DNA of 64,000 nucleotides from Actinomycetota bacterium (GTDB taxonomy: Bacteria > Actinomycetota > Thermoleophilia > Miltoncostaeales > Miltoncostaeaceae). The first letter of the stretch is position 1. Every line of letters starts with the position of its first letter. The notes below the pieces were generated by a model that was not told where the DNA came from, made no database searches, and worked only from the letters and a program-made list of their open reading frames with translations. The DNA is taken from assembly GCA_963169235.1 (NCBI GenBank), contig CAUJCX010000035.1, forward strand, positions 62,001 through 126,000, read 5' to 3'. The translations under genes and the position numbers were made by a program. Positions 33,053 through 41,642 of the stretch are shown here, piece after piece.

Positions 33053-33693
33053 GCACCGGCGGCTTCGTCGCGGTGGACGACATCGGCCACTGGTGCCGGG
33101 GCTGGCTCGCGCCCACCCCGGGCTTCATGCAGCGGGCGTCGCACGTGCTGATCGACCGCGAGGGCGTGGCGTGGATCATCGATCCCGTCGACTGCCCGCT
33201 CCTGGACGACGCCGTGGGCGACCACACCGTCGCCGGCGTTGTCCAGCTGATGGAACGGCACAACCGCGACAGCGAGGCCGTGGCCGCCCGCCTGGACGTG
33301 CCCCTCCTGCGCGTGCCGGACACGGGGGAGGGCACGCCGTTCACCGTGATCCCGGTGGTGGACGCCGCCCGCATCGGCTGGCACGAGGTGGCGCTGTGGT
33401 GGCCGGAGCGCGACACGATGGTCGTGGCGGACGCGCTGGGCACCACCGGCTACCACTGCCGTCCGGGGGAGCGGGTCGGCGTGCACCCCATCCTGCGCGT
33501 GGCGCGGCCGCCGTGGCGCCTGGCGGGCTATCCGGTGCGGCACCTGGTGTGCGGCCACGGGGCCGGCGTCCACGGCGAGGGCACCGGCGTCGCCATCGAC
33601 GCCGCCGTCAGGGGCGCGCGGCGCGGCGTGCCCGCGCTGGCCGGCCGTATCGCGCGTGAGGCCGTCGGTGCCTTGACCTCGCGCCGGCGCTAG
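33049..33693 (+). CDS. Metallo-beta-lactamase-fold-like protein without the usual metal motif
   Basis: 214 aa. The order of strands and the segments VLIDREGVAWIIDPVD, ALWWPERDTMVVADALG and HLVCGHGAGVHG match MBL-fold hydrolases. Where HxHxDH should be, however, it reads LMERHNRDSEA, so only a single histidine remains. A metal-free or single-metal relative is likely; no activity can be predicted. The ATG overlaps the previous stop. Its TAG abuts the opposing chelatase stop in CTAGCTAG. Confidence 0.6.
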   Translation: MSTGGFVAVDDIGHWCRGWLAPTPGFMQRASHVLIDREGVAWIIDPVDCPLLDDAVGDHTVAGVVQLMERHNRDSEAVAARLDVPLLRVPDTGEGTPFTVIPVVDAARIGWHEVALWWPERDTMVVADALGTTGYHCRPGERVGVHPILRVARPPWRLAGYPVRHLVCGHGAGVHGEGTGVAIDAAVRGARRGVPALAGRIAREAVGALTSRRR

Positions 33694-34170
33694 CTAGGCC
33701 ACGCGGTCGGCCACCGGGTTCGCGTCCACCGCGCAGCGGCCGGTGCCCGCGCACGCCTCGCACTCGTCGGCGGCGCCGGCCACGCGGGCCAGGCAGTGCG
33801 CCGTGCGGGCCGCGACGGCCTGCGCCATCAAAGGGTGCAGGCCCAGCGGCGCCGTCACCATGAACGGGGTCCCCGGGTGGTGGGACGCCGCCTCGGCGGC
33901 CAGCGCCGGGATGTCCTCGTCCCAGTGCTTGCCGGGAAGCAGGAAGTACGGGCTGATGACCACCATCTGGGCCCCCCGCGCGACGCACGTGGCGAACGCC
34001 GTGCGGATGGAGGGTTCGGCCAGCTCCATGTGGGCGGGCTCGACGATGGGGTACGGCACGATCTCGGCCACCATGGCGGCCATCGACTCGAGCATGGTGT
34101 TGGACTCGTCGCGCCGGGACCCGTGGTCGACGACGATGAGCCCGATCCGCGGTTCGTTCGGGTGTGACAT
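33694..34170 (-). CDS. CbiX/SirB-type sirohydrochlorin chelatase-like protein
   Basis: 158 aa. VVDHGSRRDESN near 13-24 with the metal-coordinating His16, EPAHMELAEPSI with His47, and SPYFLLPGKHWDEDIP at 73-88 are hallmarks of the single-domain CbiX/SirB chelatases. These insert cobalt or iron into sirohydrochlorin for cobalamin or siroheme. The C-terminus adds a cysteine cluster CEACAGTGRC that small chelatases often lack and that could bind an iron-sulfur cluster or metal. No other tetrapyrrole genes are nearby. ATG 34170 gives the family N-terminus. Confidence 0.83.
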   Translation of the reverse strand: MSHPNEPRIGLIVVDHGSRRDESNTMLESMAAMVAEIVPYPIVEPAHMELAEPSIRTAFATCVARGAQMVVISPYFLLPGKHWDEDIPALAAEAASHHPGTPFMVTAPLGLHPLMAQAVAARTAHCLARVAGAADECEACAGTGRCAVDANPVADRVA

Positions 34171-34217
34171 GGCCCACATCGTACGCGGCGACGGGGGTCA
34201 CCCGGGCGGGCCGGGTG

Positions 34218-34223
34218 TACCAT
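34218..34223 (+). promoter_or_regulatory. Putative -10 box (TACCAT) of the hypothetical-dgt-dnaG-rpoD operon
   Basis: TACCAT ends 9 nt before ATG 34233, which opens a 10-codon frame coupled to the first real gene. Confidence 0.45.
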
Positions 34224-34232
34224 CCCCCGACG

Positions 34233-34265
34233 ATGAACCGCGACGTCCGGCAGGCGGCCGCATGA
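34233..34265 (+). CDS. Possible 10-aa leader peptide
   Basis: ATG 34233 opens MNRDVRQAAA, and its TGA overlaps the ATG of the next gene (ATGA at 34262-34265). With the -10 box 9 nt upstream it would be the first codons of a leaderless transcript and could deliver ribosomes to a gene that lacks a ribosome binding site. No attenuation-type codon run. Confidence 0.35.
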   Translation: MNRDVRQAAA

Positions 34266-34987
34266 ACAACCCCTACCGCTTGGCGGGTCTCGCCGACCTC
34301 GTCGGGCTGTTGCTCGACGGATGGCAGGTGTCCCGCCTCCACTACGCCGATCGCTGCTCCCTGGAGGGAGCGCGGGACGGCGCCGCGGCGTTCGTCGGGC
34401 TGTCGCGCGGCGACGAGCGCGACCACCTGTTCCTGGTGGACGACGGCCGCACGCTGTCGCACCGGGCCGTCATCCGCCAGTTCCGCGACCACCCCACCGT
34501 GTGGAAGCGCACCGTCGCCGGTCCCGAGGAGCTCATGGGCACCATCCCCGAGGCGCCTCCGCAGCCCGCGCACGAGTGGGGCGCGGTGCCCGAGCCGTTC
34601 CCCGACGCGCTCGAGCTGTCGCCCGGCAACCTGCGGGCCGTGCAGCCCGTGCAGCAGGTGCAGTGCGCGTCCGGCGTCAGCATCGCCCTCACGTGCCTGG
34701 AGCGCTTCACCGACGGCGCGCGCCTGCACTTCGTGTGCCACGCGCCGCATGCGGCGGCGTGGGCCGAGATGACGCTCGGCGACGTGGTCGCCGTCGACGA
34801 GGACGCCCGCATGTATCGCGTCGCCGTGGGTGCGCTGACCCAGCACGGCACCCGCTTCTCGGGCACGCTCTACGTCGCGCCGCCGCCGTCGGCGGGCACG
34901 CGCCACCTCACGGTCACCGTCGGGGCGTTCGGGCGCGACGCCGACCGCGTGCTGGGGCCCTGGGTCTTCCCGATCGTGATCGAGTGA
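34262..34987 (+). CDS. Hypothetical protein preceding dgt
   Basis: 241 aa, cytoplasmic by sequence. The N-terminal half is helix/strand mixed (NPYRLAGLADLVGLLLDGW). The C-terminal half is beta-rich with FVCHAPHAAAWAEMTL and FSGTLYVAPPPSAGTR. No family recognised. The stop overlaps the GTG of the dNTP triphosphohydrolase (GTGA), so it heads the dgt-dnaG-rpoD operon. Confidence 0.65.
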   Translation: MNNPYRLAGLADLVGLLLDGWQVSRLHYADRCSLEGARDGAAAFVGLSRGDERDHLFLVDDGRTLSHRAVIRQFRDHPTVWKRTVAGPEELMGTIPEAPPQPAHEWGAVPEPFPDALELSPGNLRAVQPVQQVQCASGVSIALTCLERFTDGARLHFVCHAPHAAAWAEMTLGDVVAVDEDARMYRVAVGALTQHGTRFSGTLYVAPPPSAGTRHLTVTVGAFGRDADRVLGPWVFPIVIE

Positions 34988-35988
34988 GCCGCGCCGGGCA
35001 CACGCCGGCGCGCGTCGACCGTGAGGCGTGGCTCGACCCCCGCGCCGTGCGTTCCGAGGACGCCGTCCGCGACGTGCCCGAGGAGCCGTGCCCGTTCCGC
35101 TCGGCGTTCCAGCGCGACCGTGACCGCATCCTGCATTCCAAGGCGTTTCGCCGCCTGAAGCACAAGACCCAGGTGTTCCTGGCGCCCGAGGGCGACCACT
35201 ACCGCACCCGGCTCACCCACACCCTCGAGGTGAGCGCCCTGTCGCGCACGGTCGCGCGGGCGCTCGGGCTCAACGAAGACCTGGTCGAGGCCATCGCGAT
35301 GGGCCACGACCTGGGCCACGCGCCGTTCGGGCACACGGGCGAGCATGCGCTCGACGACCTGCTGCGCCAGCGCTTCGACCGGCGCTACCACCACAACCAG
35401 CAAAGCGTGCGGGTGGTGGAGCGCCTCGAGCGCGGCGGTCGCGGCCTCAACCTCACCGCGCAGGTGCGCGACGGCATGCTGCACCACACGGGCTCGGGGC
35501 TTCCGCGCAGCCTCGAGGGGCAGGTGGTGCGGCTGGTCGACCGCATCGCGTACGTCAACCACGACATCGAGGACGCCATCAGCGCGGGGGTGCTGAGCGC
35601 AGACGACCTGCCGGCCCCCGAGATCGCCGTGCTGGGCGACACCACCACCCGGCGGCTCACGCTGCTGGTGGCCGACATCGTCGAGCACAGCAGCGACGGC
35701 GACGTTATCCGGCAGTCCCCCGAGGTCGGCCAGGCGTTCCTGTCGCTGCGCAAGTTCATGTTCCAGAACGTGTACCTGGCGTCGCCGGCCAACGACGAGT
35801 CCGAGCGCGCCCGCGGGGTGGTGCAGTCGCTGTTCACGTGGTTCCACGACCACCCGGAGGCCCTGCCGCCCACGCCCGCCGCCGACGACCTGGTGCAGCG
35901 GGTCACCGACCACGTGGCCGGCATGACCGACCGCTACGCCCTGCGCGTGTACCGCGACGTGTTCATGCCCCGCGAGGGGCCCCTGTGA
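34984..35988 (+). CDS. dgt: dNTP triphosphohydrolase (dGTPase-like HD protein)
   Basis: 334 aa from GTG 34984. HD-domain enzyme releasing triphosphate from deoxynucleotides. RDRDRILHSKAFRRLKHKTQV at 44-64, H79 in THTLEV, the HD pair H108-D109 in MGHDLGHAPFGH, and DIEDAI with a late aspartate complete the metal site. Length fits the short actinobacterial Dgt, which lies directly before dnaG in many Gram-positive genomes. Probably controls dNTP pools during replication. Followed by dnaG after 10 bp. Confidence 0.92.
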   Translation: MSRAGHTPARVDREAWLDPRAVRSEDAVRDVPEEPCPFRSAFQRDRDRILHSKAFRRLKHKTQVFLAPEGDHYRTRLTHTLEVSALSRTVARALGLNEDLVEAIAMGHDLGHAPFGHTGEHALDDLLRQRFDRRYHHNQQSVRVVERLERGGRGLNLTAQVRDGMLHHTGSGLPRSLEGQVVRLVDRIAYVNHDIEDAISAGVLSADDLPAPEIAVLGDTTTRRLTLLVADIVEHSSDGDVIRQSPEVGQAFLSLRKFMFQNVYLASPANDESERARGVVQSLFTWFHDHPEALPPTPAADDLVQRVTDHVAGMTDRYALRVYRDVFMPREGPL

Positions 35989-35998
35989 GGCGCACGCC

Positions 35999-37747
35999 GT
36001 GCCGCTGATCGCCCAGGAGAGCGTGCGCGAGGTGATGGACGCCGTCGACCTGGCGGAGCTGTTGCGCAGCCGCACCACGCTGACGAAGCGCGGGGGGCGC
36101 TGGGTGGGGCGGTGCCCGTTCCACGAGGAGCGCACGCCGTCGTTCGGCATCATCCCGCCCGACAACCGCTACTACTACTGCCACGGCTGCGGCGCCAAGG
36201 GCTCGGCCATCGACTGGATGATGGCCAAGGAGGGCGCGGCCACGTACCCGGACGCGCTGGAGGCGCTGGCCGAGCGCTTCGGCGTCACCCTGCGGTACGA
36301 CGAGACCACGCCCGAGGACGAGGCCCGGCGGCGGCGGGACGCCCGTCGCCTCGAGCTGCTGGCCCGGGCGGCGGCGTTCTACCGGGAGTACCTGTGGAAG
36401 GCCCCGGAAGCGGCGGTGGCGCGCGACTACCTCGAGCGGCGCGGCTTCGACGAGGCGCTGGTGCGCAGCTTCGACATCGGCTTCGCCCCGTCGTCGGGCG
36501 ACGGGCTGGCGCAACGGGCCGCGGCCCAGGGCTTCCGGCCCGAGGAGATGATGGAGGCGGGCCTGGGGCGGGAGCGCCGCGGGCGGCTGGCCGACTTCTT
36601 CGTCAACCGCATCACGTTCCCCATCGCCGACGCCCGCGGACGCGTGATGGGCTTCGGCGCCCGCACGCTCGATCCCGCCCAGCGCGCCAAGTACGTCAAC
36701 AGCCCGGAGGGGCCGCGGTTCCAGAAGCGGCGGCTGCTGCACGGCCTGCACCTGGCGCGCGCCCAGGCCGCCAAGGCGGGCGTGGTGGTGGTGGTGGAGG
36801 GCTACACCGACGTGCTGGCGTTCGCCAAGGCGGGGGTGACCAACGTGGTGGCGTGCATGGGCACGTCGCTCACCATCGACCAGGTACGCGAGATGAAGCG
36901 CGTGGCCGAGCGCATCGCGCTGTGCTTCGACGCCGACGCCGCGGGGCAGAAGGCCGCGTGGCGCAGCGCCGAGGCCGCGGCCGAGCACATCATGAGCCTC
37001 GACGCGATCGCGGTACCGGGGGGCGGCGACCCGGGCGACCTGGCCCGCAGCCCGGAGGGCGCGGCCACGTTGATTTCGTCATACGAGAATCGCAGACCCC
37101 TGGTAGGATCGCTCATCGAGGCGCGGGCGTCACGCGCAGGCGAGTCTCCCTCCGCACGCGAGGAGGCGTTCAACGACATCGCCGAGCTCATGCGCAGCGT
37201 CCCCGACTCGGTACAAAAAGACGAGGAGGTGAGGTTGGCGACCGGCCTGCTGCGGTTGTCGTCCCACATGGGGGAGCGTCTCGTCGACGCGTCGCGCTTC
37301 GAAGCGGCTGCGTCCGACTCGGCCCCTGCGCCTGTCGCCGTGCCGGTGCTCGACCACGAAACCGCCCGTGAGCGGGACTTCCTGGCCCGGGCCGTGGCGT
37401 CTCCCGAGCTGGCGGCCGACATCCTGGCGGAGGTGCCCCAGGCCGCGTTCGCCGAGGCGTCCCACCGCGAGGCGTTCGGCCTGCTGCAGCGCGGCGTCGC
37501 CCCCGAGGCGTGGCCCGAGCCCCTGGATCAGCTGGCGCTGGCGCTGCGCATCGAGGCGGCGGGGCACGGCGACGACGTGCCCGCCGAGGTGCACCGCGCC
37601 GCCCTGCGGGAGGCCGGTCTGCGCGTGCAGCTTCCCGCCCTCGAGCGCCGGGCGGCCGCCCGCCGCGCCGCCGGCGACGAGGCCGGGCGCCTGGAGGTGC
37701 TGGCACTCATCCGTCGCCTGCGCCAAGCCCTGCGGGGGGCGGAATGA
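35999..37747 (+). CDS. dnaG: DNA primase
   Basis: 582 aa. The zinc ribbon has C39, H42, C61 and C64 (CPFHEE, YYCHGCG). The RNA-polymerase core has [13 protein letters not shown], Toprim [12 protein letters not shown] near 264-275 and [12 protein letters not shown] near 303-314. The C-terminal helicase-binding domain ends at [11 protein letters not shown]. It synthesises RNA primers at the fork. GTG start. Near codon 357-372 a patch of AT-rich DNA (37070-37110) interrupts the otherwise uniform GC and holds a promoter-like box, probably serving rpoD. Overlaps rpoD by ATGA. Confidence 0.96.
   Translation: MPLIAQESVREVMDAVDLAELLRSRTTLTKRGGRWVGRCPFHEERTPSFGIIPPDNRYYYCHGCGAKGSAIDWMMAKEGAATYPDALEALAERFGVTLRYDETTPEDEARRRRDARRLELLARAAAFYREYLWKAPEAAVARDYLERRGFDEALVRSFDIGFAPSSGDGLAQRAAAQGFRPEEMMEAGLGRERRGRLADFFVNRITFPIADARGRVMGFGARTLDPAQRAKYVNSPEGPRFQKRRLLHGLHLARAQAAKAGVVVVVEGYTDVLAFAKAGVTNVVACMGTSLTIDQVREMKRVAERIALCFDADAAGQKAAWRSAEAAAEHIMSLDAIAVPGGGDPGDLARSPEGAATLISSYENRRPLVGSLIEARASRAGESPSAREEAFNDIAELMRSVPDSVQKDEEVRLATGLLRLSSHMGERLVDASRFEAAASDSAPAPVAVPVLDHETARERDFLARAVASPELAADILAEVPQAAFAEASHREAFGLLQRGVAPEAWPEPLDQLALALRIEAAGHGDDVPAEVHRAALREAGLRVQLPALERRAAARRAAGDEAGRLEVLALIRRLRQALRGAE
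37104..37109 (+). promoter_or_regulatory. Possible internal promoter in dnaG for rpoD (TAGGAT)
   Basis: TAGGAT inside dnaG, 34 nt after a TTGATT, in the most AT-rich stretch of the gene. The spacing to TTGATT is too long for one sigma-70 promoter, so only the -10 is proposed. In E. coli an rpoD promoter also lies within dnaG. Confidence 0.35.
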
Positions 37748-38820
37748 CCGCCGATCACCACCCCAACCTCGACAGCCTCGAGGCCGTGCAGGTGGCCGCG
37801 CTGCTGCGCGAAGGGCAGGAGGTGGGCGCCGTGTCGCTCACCCGCATCGCGGAGGTGGTCGAGGAGGCCGACCTCACCGGCGACCAGCAGGAGCGGCTGT
37901 TCCAGGTCATGGGCGAGCTGGGCATCGAGATCGTCAACGATCCCGGCGGGGCGCCGTCCGCGCCCGAGCCGGCGGCGCACGACGCGCGCACGGGATCGGG
38001 CGACTCCGTGCGGGCCTACCTGCGCCAGATCGGCAAGGTGCCGCTCTTGACCGCCGCGGAGGAGGTGTCGCTGGCCAAGCGCATCGAGCGCAACGACCCC
38101 GGTGCCCGCGAGGCGCTCATCGAGGCCAACCTGCGCCTGGTGGTGTCGGTGGCCAAGCACTACATGGGCCGCGGGGTGTCGTTCCTCGACCTCATCCAGG
38201 AGGGCAACCTGGGCCTCATGCGCGCGGTCGAGAAGTTCGACTTCCGCAAGGGCTACAAGTTCTCGACGTACGCGACGTGGTGGATCCGTCAGGCCGTCAC
38301 GCGCTGCATCGCCGACCAGGCCCGCACGGTGCGCGTGCCGGTGCACATGGTCGAGACCATCAACCGGCTGTCCCGCGTACAGCGCCAGCTGCTGCAGGAA
38401 TTGGGGCGCGAGCCGACGGTCCCCGAGATCGCGGTCGAGATGGGGGTCACCGAGGACAAGGTGCGAGAGATCCAGAAGGTGGCGCAGGAGCCCGTGTCGC
38501 TGGGCGCACCGGTGGGCGAGGAGGACGACGCCGAGCTGGGCGATCTGATCCCCGACAAGGCCATGCCCGGGCCGTCCGACGCGCTCTCGGGCATCCTGCG
38601 CCGCGAGGAACTGTGGGGAGTGCTCGACAGCCTGTCGGCCCGCGAGCGCAAGGTGCTCGAGCTGCGGTACGGGCTGAAGGGGGAGGACCCGCGCACGCTC
38701 GAGGAGGTGGGGCGCCGGTTCGGCGTCACCCGCGAGCGCATCCGGCAGATCGAGGTGCGCACGCTCGCGAAGCTGAAGGACGCCGACCACAGCCAGCGGC
38801 TGCGGGAGTTCCTCGACTAG
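37744..38820 (+). CDS. rpoD: Primary RNA polymerase sigma factor (sigma-70, RpoD)
   Basis: 358 aa. Region 1.2 is [21 protein letters not shown]. Region 2 has the [14 protein letters not shown] and [17 protein letters not shown] segments, with 2.4 [13 protein letters not shown]. Region 3 follows, and 4.2 is the [17 protein letters not shown] helix-turn-helix. The long acidic region 1.1 of many primary sigmas is reduced to a short N-terminal domain ([17 protein letters not shown]). It directs polymerase to housekeeping promoters, consistent with the TANNNT boxes seen here. ATG 37744 overlaps the dnaG stop. Confidence 0.95.
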   Translation: MTADHHPNLDSLEAVQVAALLREGQEVGAVSLTRIAEVVEEADLTGDQQERLFQVMGELGIEIVNDPGGAPSAPEPAAHDARTGSGDSVRAYLRQIGKVPLLTAAEEVSLAKRIERNDPGAREALIEANLRLVVSVAKHYMGRGVSFLDLIQEGNLGLMRAVEKFDFRKGYKFSTYATWWIRQAVTRCIADQARTVRVPVHMVETINRLSRVQRQLLQELGREPTVPEIAVEMGVTEDKVREIQKVAQEPVSLGAPVGEEDDAELGDLIPDKAMPGPSDALSGILRREELWGVLDSLSARERKVLELRYGLKGEDPRTLEEVGRRFGVTRERIRQIEVRTLAKLKDADHSQRLREFLD

Positions 38821-39308
38821 GAGCCGGCGGCGGGCGGCGCCACGATGGCGACGGCCTTGGCGGTGTGGCGGCGCCCGTTCGCGGTGATGACGGTCGTCGC
38901 GGTGAGACGCATGCCCTCGACGCTCTCGGGCGCGCGCGCGGGCGGGCCCATCCAGCGCACGTCGGGCGCCGTGCCGCCGATCATGGCCGCCCGCTGCGCC
39001 CACACGATCAGCCGCGCGAGTGAGAGCGCTCCGGTGCTGACGCCGTCGGTGCGGCCGCGGTGGCGCACGTACGCCGTGTGCGCGGCCAGGATGGCGGCCA
39101 GCGACACGGGGTCGGGATCGCCCTCGCCGTCGAGCTCCACGCGCTCGAGCGCGACGTCGGCGCGGGAGGGATCAAGCGCCGTCAGGCCCGGGGCGAGGTT
39201 CGTGAGCGCCGGCAGCACGCCCAGGCCCAGGGCCTGGGCGGCCGCCAGCAACTCCGGGTCGAGCGCCTCGATCGCCTGTCGCGCCTCGTCGGGCAGCCCC
39301 AGGGTCAC
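38817..39308 (-). CDS. Hypothetical protein
   Basis: 163 aa, GTG start. The N-terminus is helical ([21 protein letters not shown]). The C-terminus resembles short beta strands ([27 protein letters not shown]). No family recognised; a secretion-chaperone or general-secretion-like fold cannot be argued. Its stop overlaps the rpoD stop, so the two genes are convergent with no room for a terminator. Confidence 0.55.
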   Translation of the reverse strand: MTLGLPDEARQAIEALDPELLAAAQALGLGVLPALTNLAPGLTALDPSRADVALERVELDGEGDPDPVSLAAILAAHTAYVRHRGRTDGVSTGALSLARLIVWAQRAAMIGGTAPDVRWMGPPARAPESVEGMRLTATTVITANGRRHTAKAVAIVAPPAAGS

Positions 39309-39320
39309 GGGCGAAGGACG

Positions 39321-39473
39321 CTAGTGGGCTGCGCCGGCGGGGGCGTCGCCCGGCACCTGCGGCTCCACCGGTGCCTCGGTGAAGACGAACTCGTCGGGCT
39401 CGCCGCCCAGGCGGTCCTTCAGCAGCCAGTACACGAGCGCCCCGACGGAGACGAGCAACAGCAGTTTCTTCAT
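39321..39473 (-). CDS. Small single-pass membrane protein, 50 aa
   Basis: ATG 39473 to TAG 39321. MKKLLLLVSVGALVYWLLKD is one N-terminal helix, followed by an acidic, proline-rich tail EPDEFVFTEAPVEPQVPG. AAGGAACC lies 7 nt before the ATG. The tail pattern DEFxFTE recurs in small anchored proteins of related actinobacteria in my memory, but I cannot name a family. It may be co-transcribed with the gene at 38817-39308. Confidence 0.6.
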   Translation of the reverse strand: MKKLLLLVSVGALVYWLLKDRLGGEPDEFVFTEAPVEPQVPGDAPAGAAH

Positions 39474-39524
39474 CGGTGCGGTTCCTTGGATCGGTGTACG
39501 AGGTGATGGGGAGGGTATCCGACG

Positions 39525-39541
39525 GCGCCGCCGCGCGGCGC
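39525..39541 (-). terminator. Hairpin downstream of the quinone oxidoreductase gene
   Basis: GCGCCGC-CGC-GCGGCGC, a perfect 7-bp stem 15 nt beyond the stop at 39556. No U-tract. Confidence 0.4.
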
Positions 39542-39555
39542 GATCGCGGGTCGTG

Positions 39556-40554
39556 TCACGCGTCCTCGAAGCCGTCGTCGGTGACGGCCAGCACCACCTT
39601 GCCGATGGTGTCGTTGGCGGCCAGCATGCGGTGCGCGTCGGCGGCGCGGCGCAGCGGCAGCATGTCGTGCACGCGCGGGCGCAGGGTGCCGTCGGCCAGC
39701 AGCGGCAATCCCCAGTCGGAGAAGCGGGCCACCAACTCGGCCTTCTGCGCCACGGGCCGGCCGCGCAGGGTGCTCGCCGACACCGTGATGCGCCGCACCA
39801 TCAGCTGTGCCATGTCCATCTCGGTGCGCGTGCCGCCCACCAGGCCGATGAGGGCGATGCGGCCGTCGTAGGCCGTCGCGGCGACGGTGTCGCGCCAGTA
39901 CGACGCCCCCACCAGGTCGATGACCAGGTCGGCCCCGTGGCCGTCGGTGATCTCGACGACGGCCTTGCTCACGCCGTCGGGGCTGGGGATCAACACGTGG
40001 TCGGCGGCGTCCTCGAGTGCCTCGGCCTTCGCCTGCGTGCGCGTCGTGGCGATGGTGCGGGCACCCAAGGCGCGGGCGACGTCCAGGGCGGCCAAACCGA
40101 CCCCGCTGGCGCCGGCGTGCACCAGCACCCACGACCCCTCGCCGACGCGGGGAGCCTGGTCGATGGCCTGCCAGGCGGTGAGGTACACCTCGGGCACGGA
40201 CGCGGCCACGATCCAGTCCATGCCCGGGGGCACCCGCATCAGCTGCCCGGCGGGCACGGCGACCTTCTCGGCATAGCCGCCGCCGCTCAGGAGCGCCATC
40301 GCGCGGTCGCCCACGCTCCAGCCCGAGACGCCCGGGCCGACCTCGGTCACGACCCCGGCGGCCTCGAGGCCCAGGATGGGGCTCGCGCCCCGCGGCGGCG
40401 GGTACTGGCCCAGGCACTGCATCAGGTCGGCGCGGTTCACCGCCGTGGCCTTCACGCCGAGTACCACCTCGCCGGGGCCGGCCACGGGGTCGGGCGCGGT
40501 GACGAGGGCCAGCACCTCGGGCCCGCCCGGATGGGTGATCTCGATGCACCTCAT
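39556..40554 (-). CDS. NAD(P)H quinone oxidoreductase (zinc-independent MDR, PIG3-like)
   Basis: 332 aa. Medium-chain dehydrogenase/reductase without catalytic zinc: ATAVNRADLMQCLGQYPPP near 36-54, ILGLEAAGVV, and the Rossmann loop VHAGASGVGLAALDVARALG near 145-164. It reduces quinones with NADPH. The RxDxxQxxGxYPPP signature matches the PIG3/p53-inducible and QOR group. The ATG overlaps the stop of the SRPBCC gene upstream (ATGA), so the pair is one operon. Confidence 0.9.
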   Translation of the reverse strand: MRCIEITHPGGPEVLALVTAPDPVAGPGEVVLGVKATAVNRADLMQCLGQYPPPRGASPILGLEAAGVVTEVGPGVSGWSVGDRAMALLSGGGYAEKVAVPAGQLMRVPPGMDWIVAASVPEVYLTAWQAIDQAPRVGEGSWVLVHAGASGVGLAALDVARALGARTIATTRTQAKAEALEDAADHVLIPSPDGVSKAVVEITDGHGADLVIDLVGASYWRDTVAATAYDGRIALIGLVGGTRTEMDMAQLMVRRITVSASTLRGRPVAQKAELVARFSDWGLPLLADGTLRPRVHDMLPLRRAADAHRMLAANDTIGKVVLAVTDDGFEDA

Positions 40555-41024
40555 GCGCCGCCTCCGGCGAAGTGGCGGGCGGTGCGGCGGTGGCGCCCCC
40601 GGAACACCAGCCGCAGGGCGGCCGCGGTGAACGCGCCGATGGCGAGGTCACCCGCGCGTCCGCCCCGCACGGCGTAGGTCACGCGATCGGTCATCAGGGT
40701 CCCGTCCCCGGTGGGCTCGAAGCGGTGTTCGTGGCGCCAGCGGGCGAACGGGCTGCGTACGGCTACGTCCACCATCAGGCGTCCGGGGATGATCTCGTCG
40801 ACGCGGATGCGCCAGCCGCGCCCCAGGGGGACGCGGCCCGCCACGACGCTCATCTCGGCCTCGGCGCCCTCGGTCAGCGGCACGGTGTCCGCCTGCACCC
40901 GCACGCGCGTGCCGGGCGGGGAGACCGCCGACGCGTTGGCCGGATCGAGGTGGAACGCGAACACCCGCTCGGGCGGGGCGTCCACCGAGACCGAGCGGCA
41001 CATGTGGCGGAGGGGCGCGGGCAC
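40551..41024 (-). CDS. SRPBCC (START-like) domain protein
   Basis: 157 aa. The SRPBCC helix-grip fold shows in SVSVDAPPERVFAFHLDPAN, RMRVDEIIPGRLMVDV-type strands and the RHEHRFEPTGDGTLMTDRVTYAV segment. Such proteins bind hydrophobic ligands or act as cyclases and lipid carriers; a polyketide cyclase label would overreach. The C-terminus is arginine-rich. GTG start at 41024, 6 nt after TAGGAT. Confidence 0.78.
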   Translation of the reverse strand: MPAPLRHMCRSVSVDAPPERVFAFHLDPANASAVSPPGTRVRVQADTVPLTEGAEAEMSVVAGRVPLGRGWRIRVDEIIPGRLMVDVAVRSPFARWRHEHRFEPTGDGTLMTDRVTYAVRGGRAGDLAIGAFTAAALRLVFRGRHRRTARHFAGGGA

Positions 41025-41030
41025 CCGGCG

Positions 41031-41036
41031 ATCCTA
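41031..41036 (-). promoter_or_regulatory. Putative -10 box (TAGGAT) of the SRPBCC-quinone reductase operon, leaderless
   Basis: TAGGAT on the minus strand ends 6 nt before GTG 41024. Confidence 0.5.
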
Positions 41037-41097
41037 GTGCGGCGCGCACCCCGTGCGACGGTTGGTGGCCTCGCCGGGGACATCACGGGCGGTCGCG

Positions 41098-41115
41098 ACT
41101 GCAAGGAATTGCAGT
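41098..41115. repeat. Perfect inverted repeat, AT-rich (ACTGCAA-GGAA-TTGCAGT)
   Basis: 7-bp arms around GGAA, about 62 bp upstream of the minus-strand TAGGAT box. Could be an operator for the SRPBCC operon or the first hairpin of the structured region that follows. Confidence 0.6.
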
Positions 41116-41139
41116 ATTCGGACCGTTGGTTAGCCGCGC

Positions 41140-41490
41140 AACCCCCCGCCCGGCGGGGGAAACGCTCGTGCCGTCGCCGTAATGTCCAGATCGCTCGGAC
41201 GATGACGTCGAATCGCCCGAGTTGCACGTGGGGTCACGGCCCGCCGTAGAGGCGGCGGGTCGTGGCGTGCGCCCCGGTGGGAAGGGGCGGCACGATGCCG
41301 TCGATTCTCCACCATTGTCGGCGCCCCCCGGATGAAGCCTGAGTAAGAACCGGCAAAGCAGTGTGAAAAGCCGACCAAATCCGCCGGAACGGCGTCCCCC
41401 GCCAGGCGACGGCGGTGCCGGGGACGCATCGATCCGTCCGTGCGCGGGGTCCGCGCACGTCGCGGGGGCGCTCCGTGCGGAGCCGAGGGG
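41140..41490. other. Hairpin-dense non-coding region (candidate structured RNA)
   Basis: The 617-bp gap between the SRPBCC start and tRNA-Leu has no convincing gene on either strand. It contains at least six strong stems: 41143-41159 (8 bp), 41240-41259 (CCCGCCG/CGGCGGG), 41382-41394 (CGCCG-GAA-CGGCG), 41392-41427 (two-part stem with GCGTCCCC/GGGGACGC), 41439-41459 (9 bp) and 41470-41483 (6 bp). Between them lies an A-rich, comparatively AT-rich segment at 41340-41385. TAATGT at 41180-41185 may be a plus-strand -10 box. I could not match the layout to RNase P RNA, tmRNA, SRP RNA or 6S RNA. From 41490 to 41642 I see nothing recognisable. Confidence 0.4.
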
Positions 41491-41642
41491 CGGCGGTCTC
41501 GTGCGCGCCAGTGCCTGCGCCAGTCAGGTCGATATCTGCGCCCGACGACGCGGTCGACCGACGCGGACGGGCCTCCGGCGTGCGCGGCGACCACGTCCCG
41601 TGAGCTGGCGAAAGCGCCTGCAAAACGCGGGGTTTCAGGGGA

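Noticed and set aside
41234-41623. 130-codon minus-strand frame in the hairpin-rich gap
   Set aside because: Composition and codon positions do not resemble the neighbours, and it spans several strong stems; no motif or ribosome binding site.
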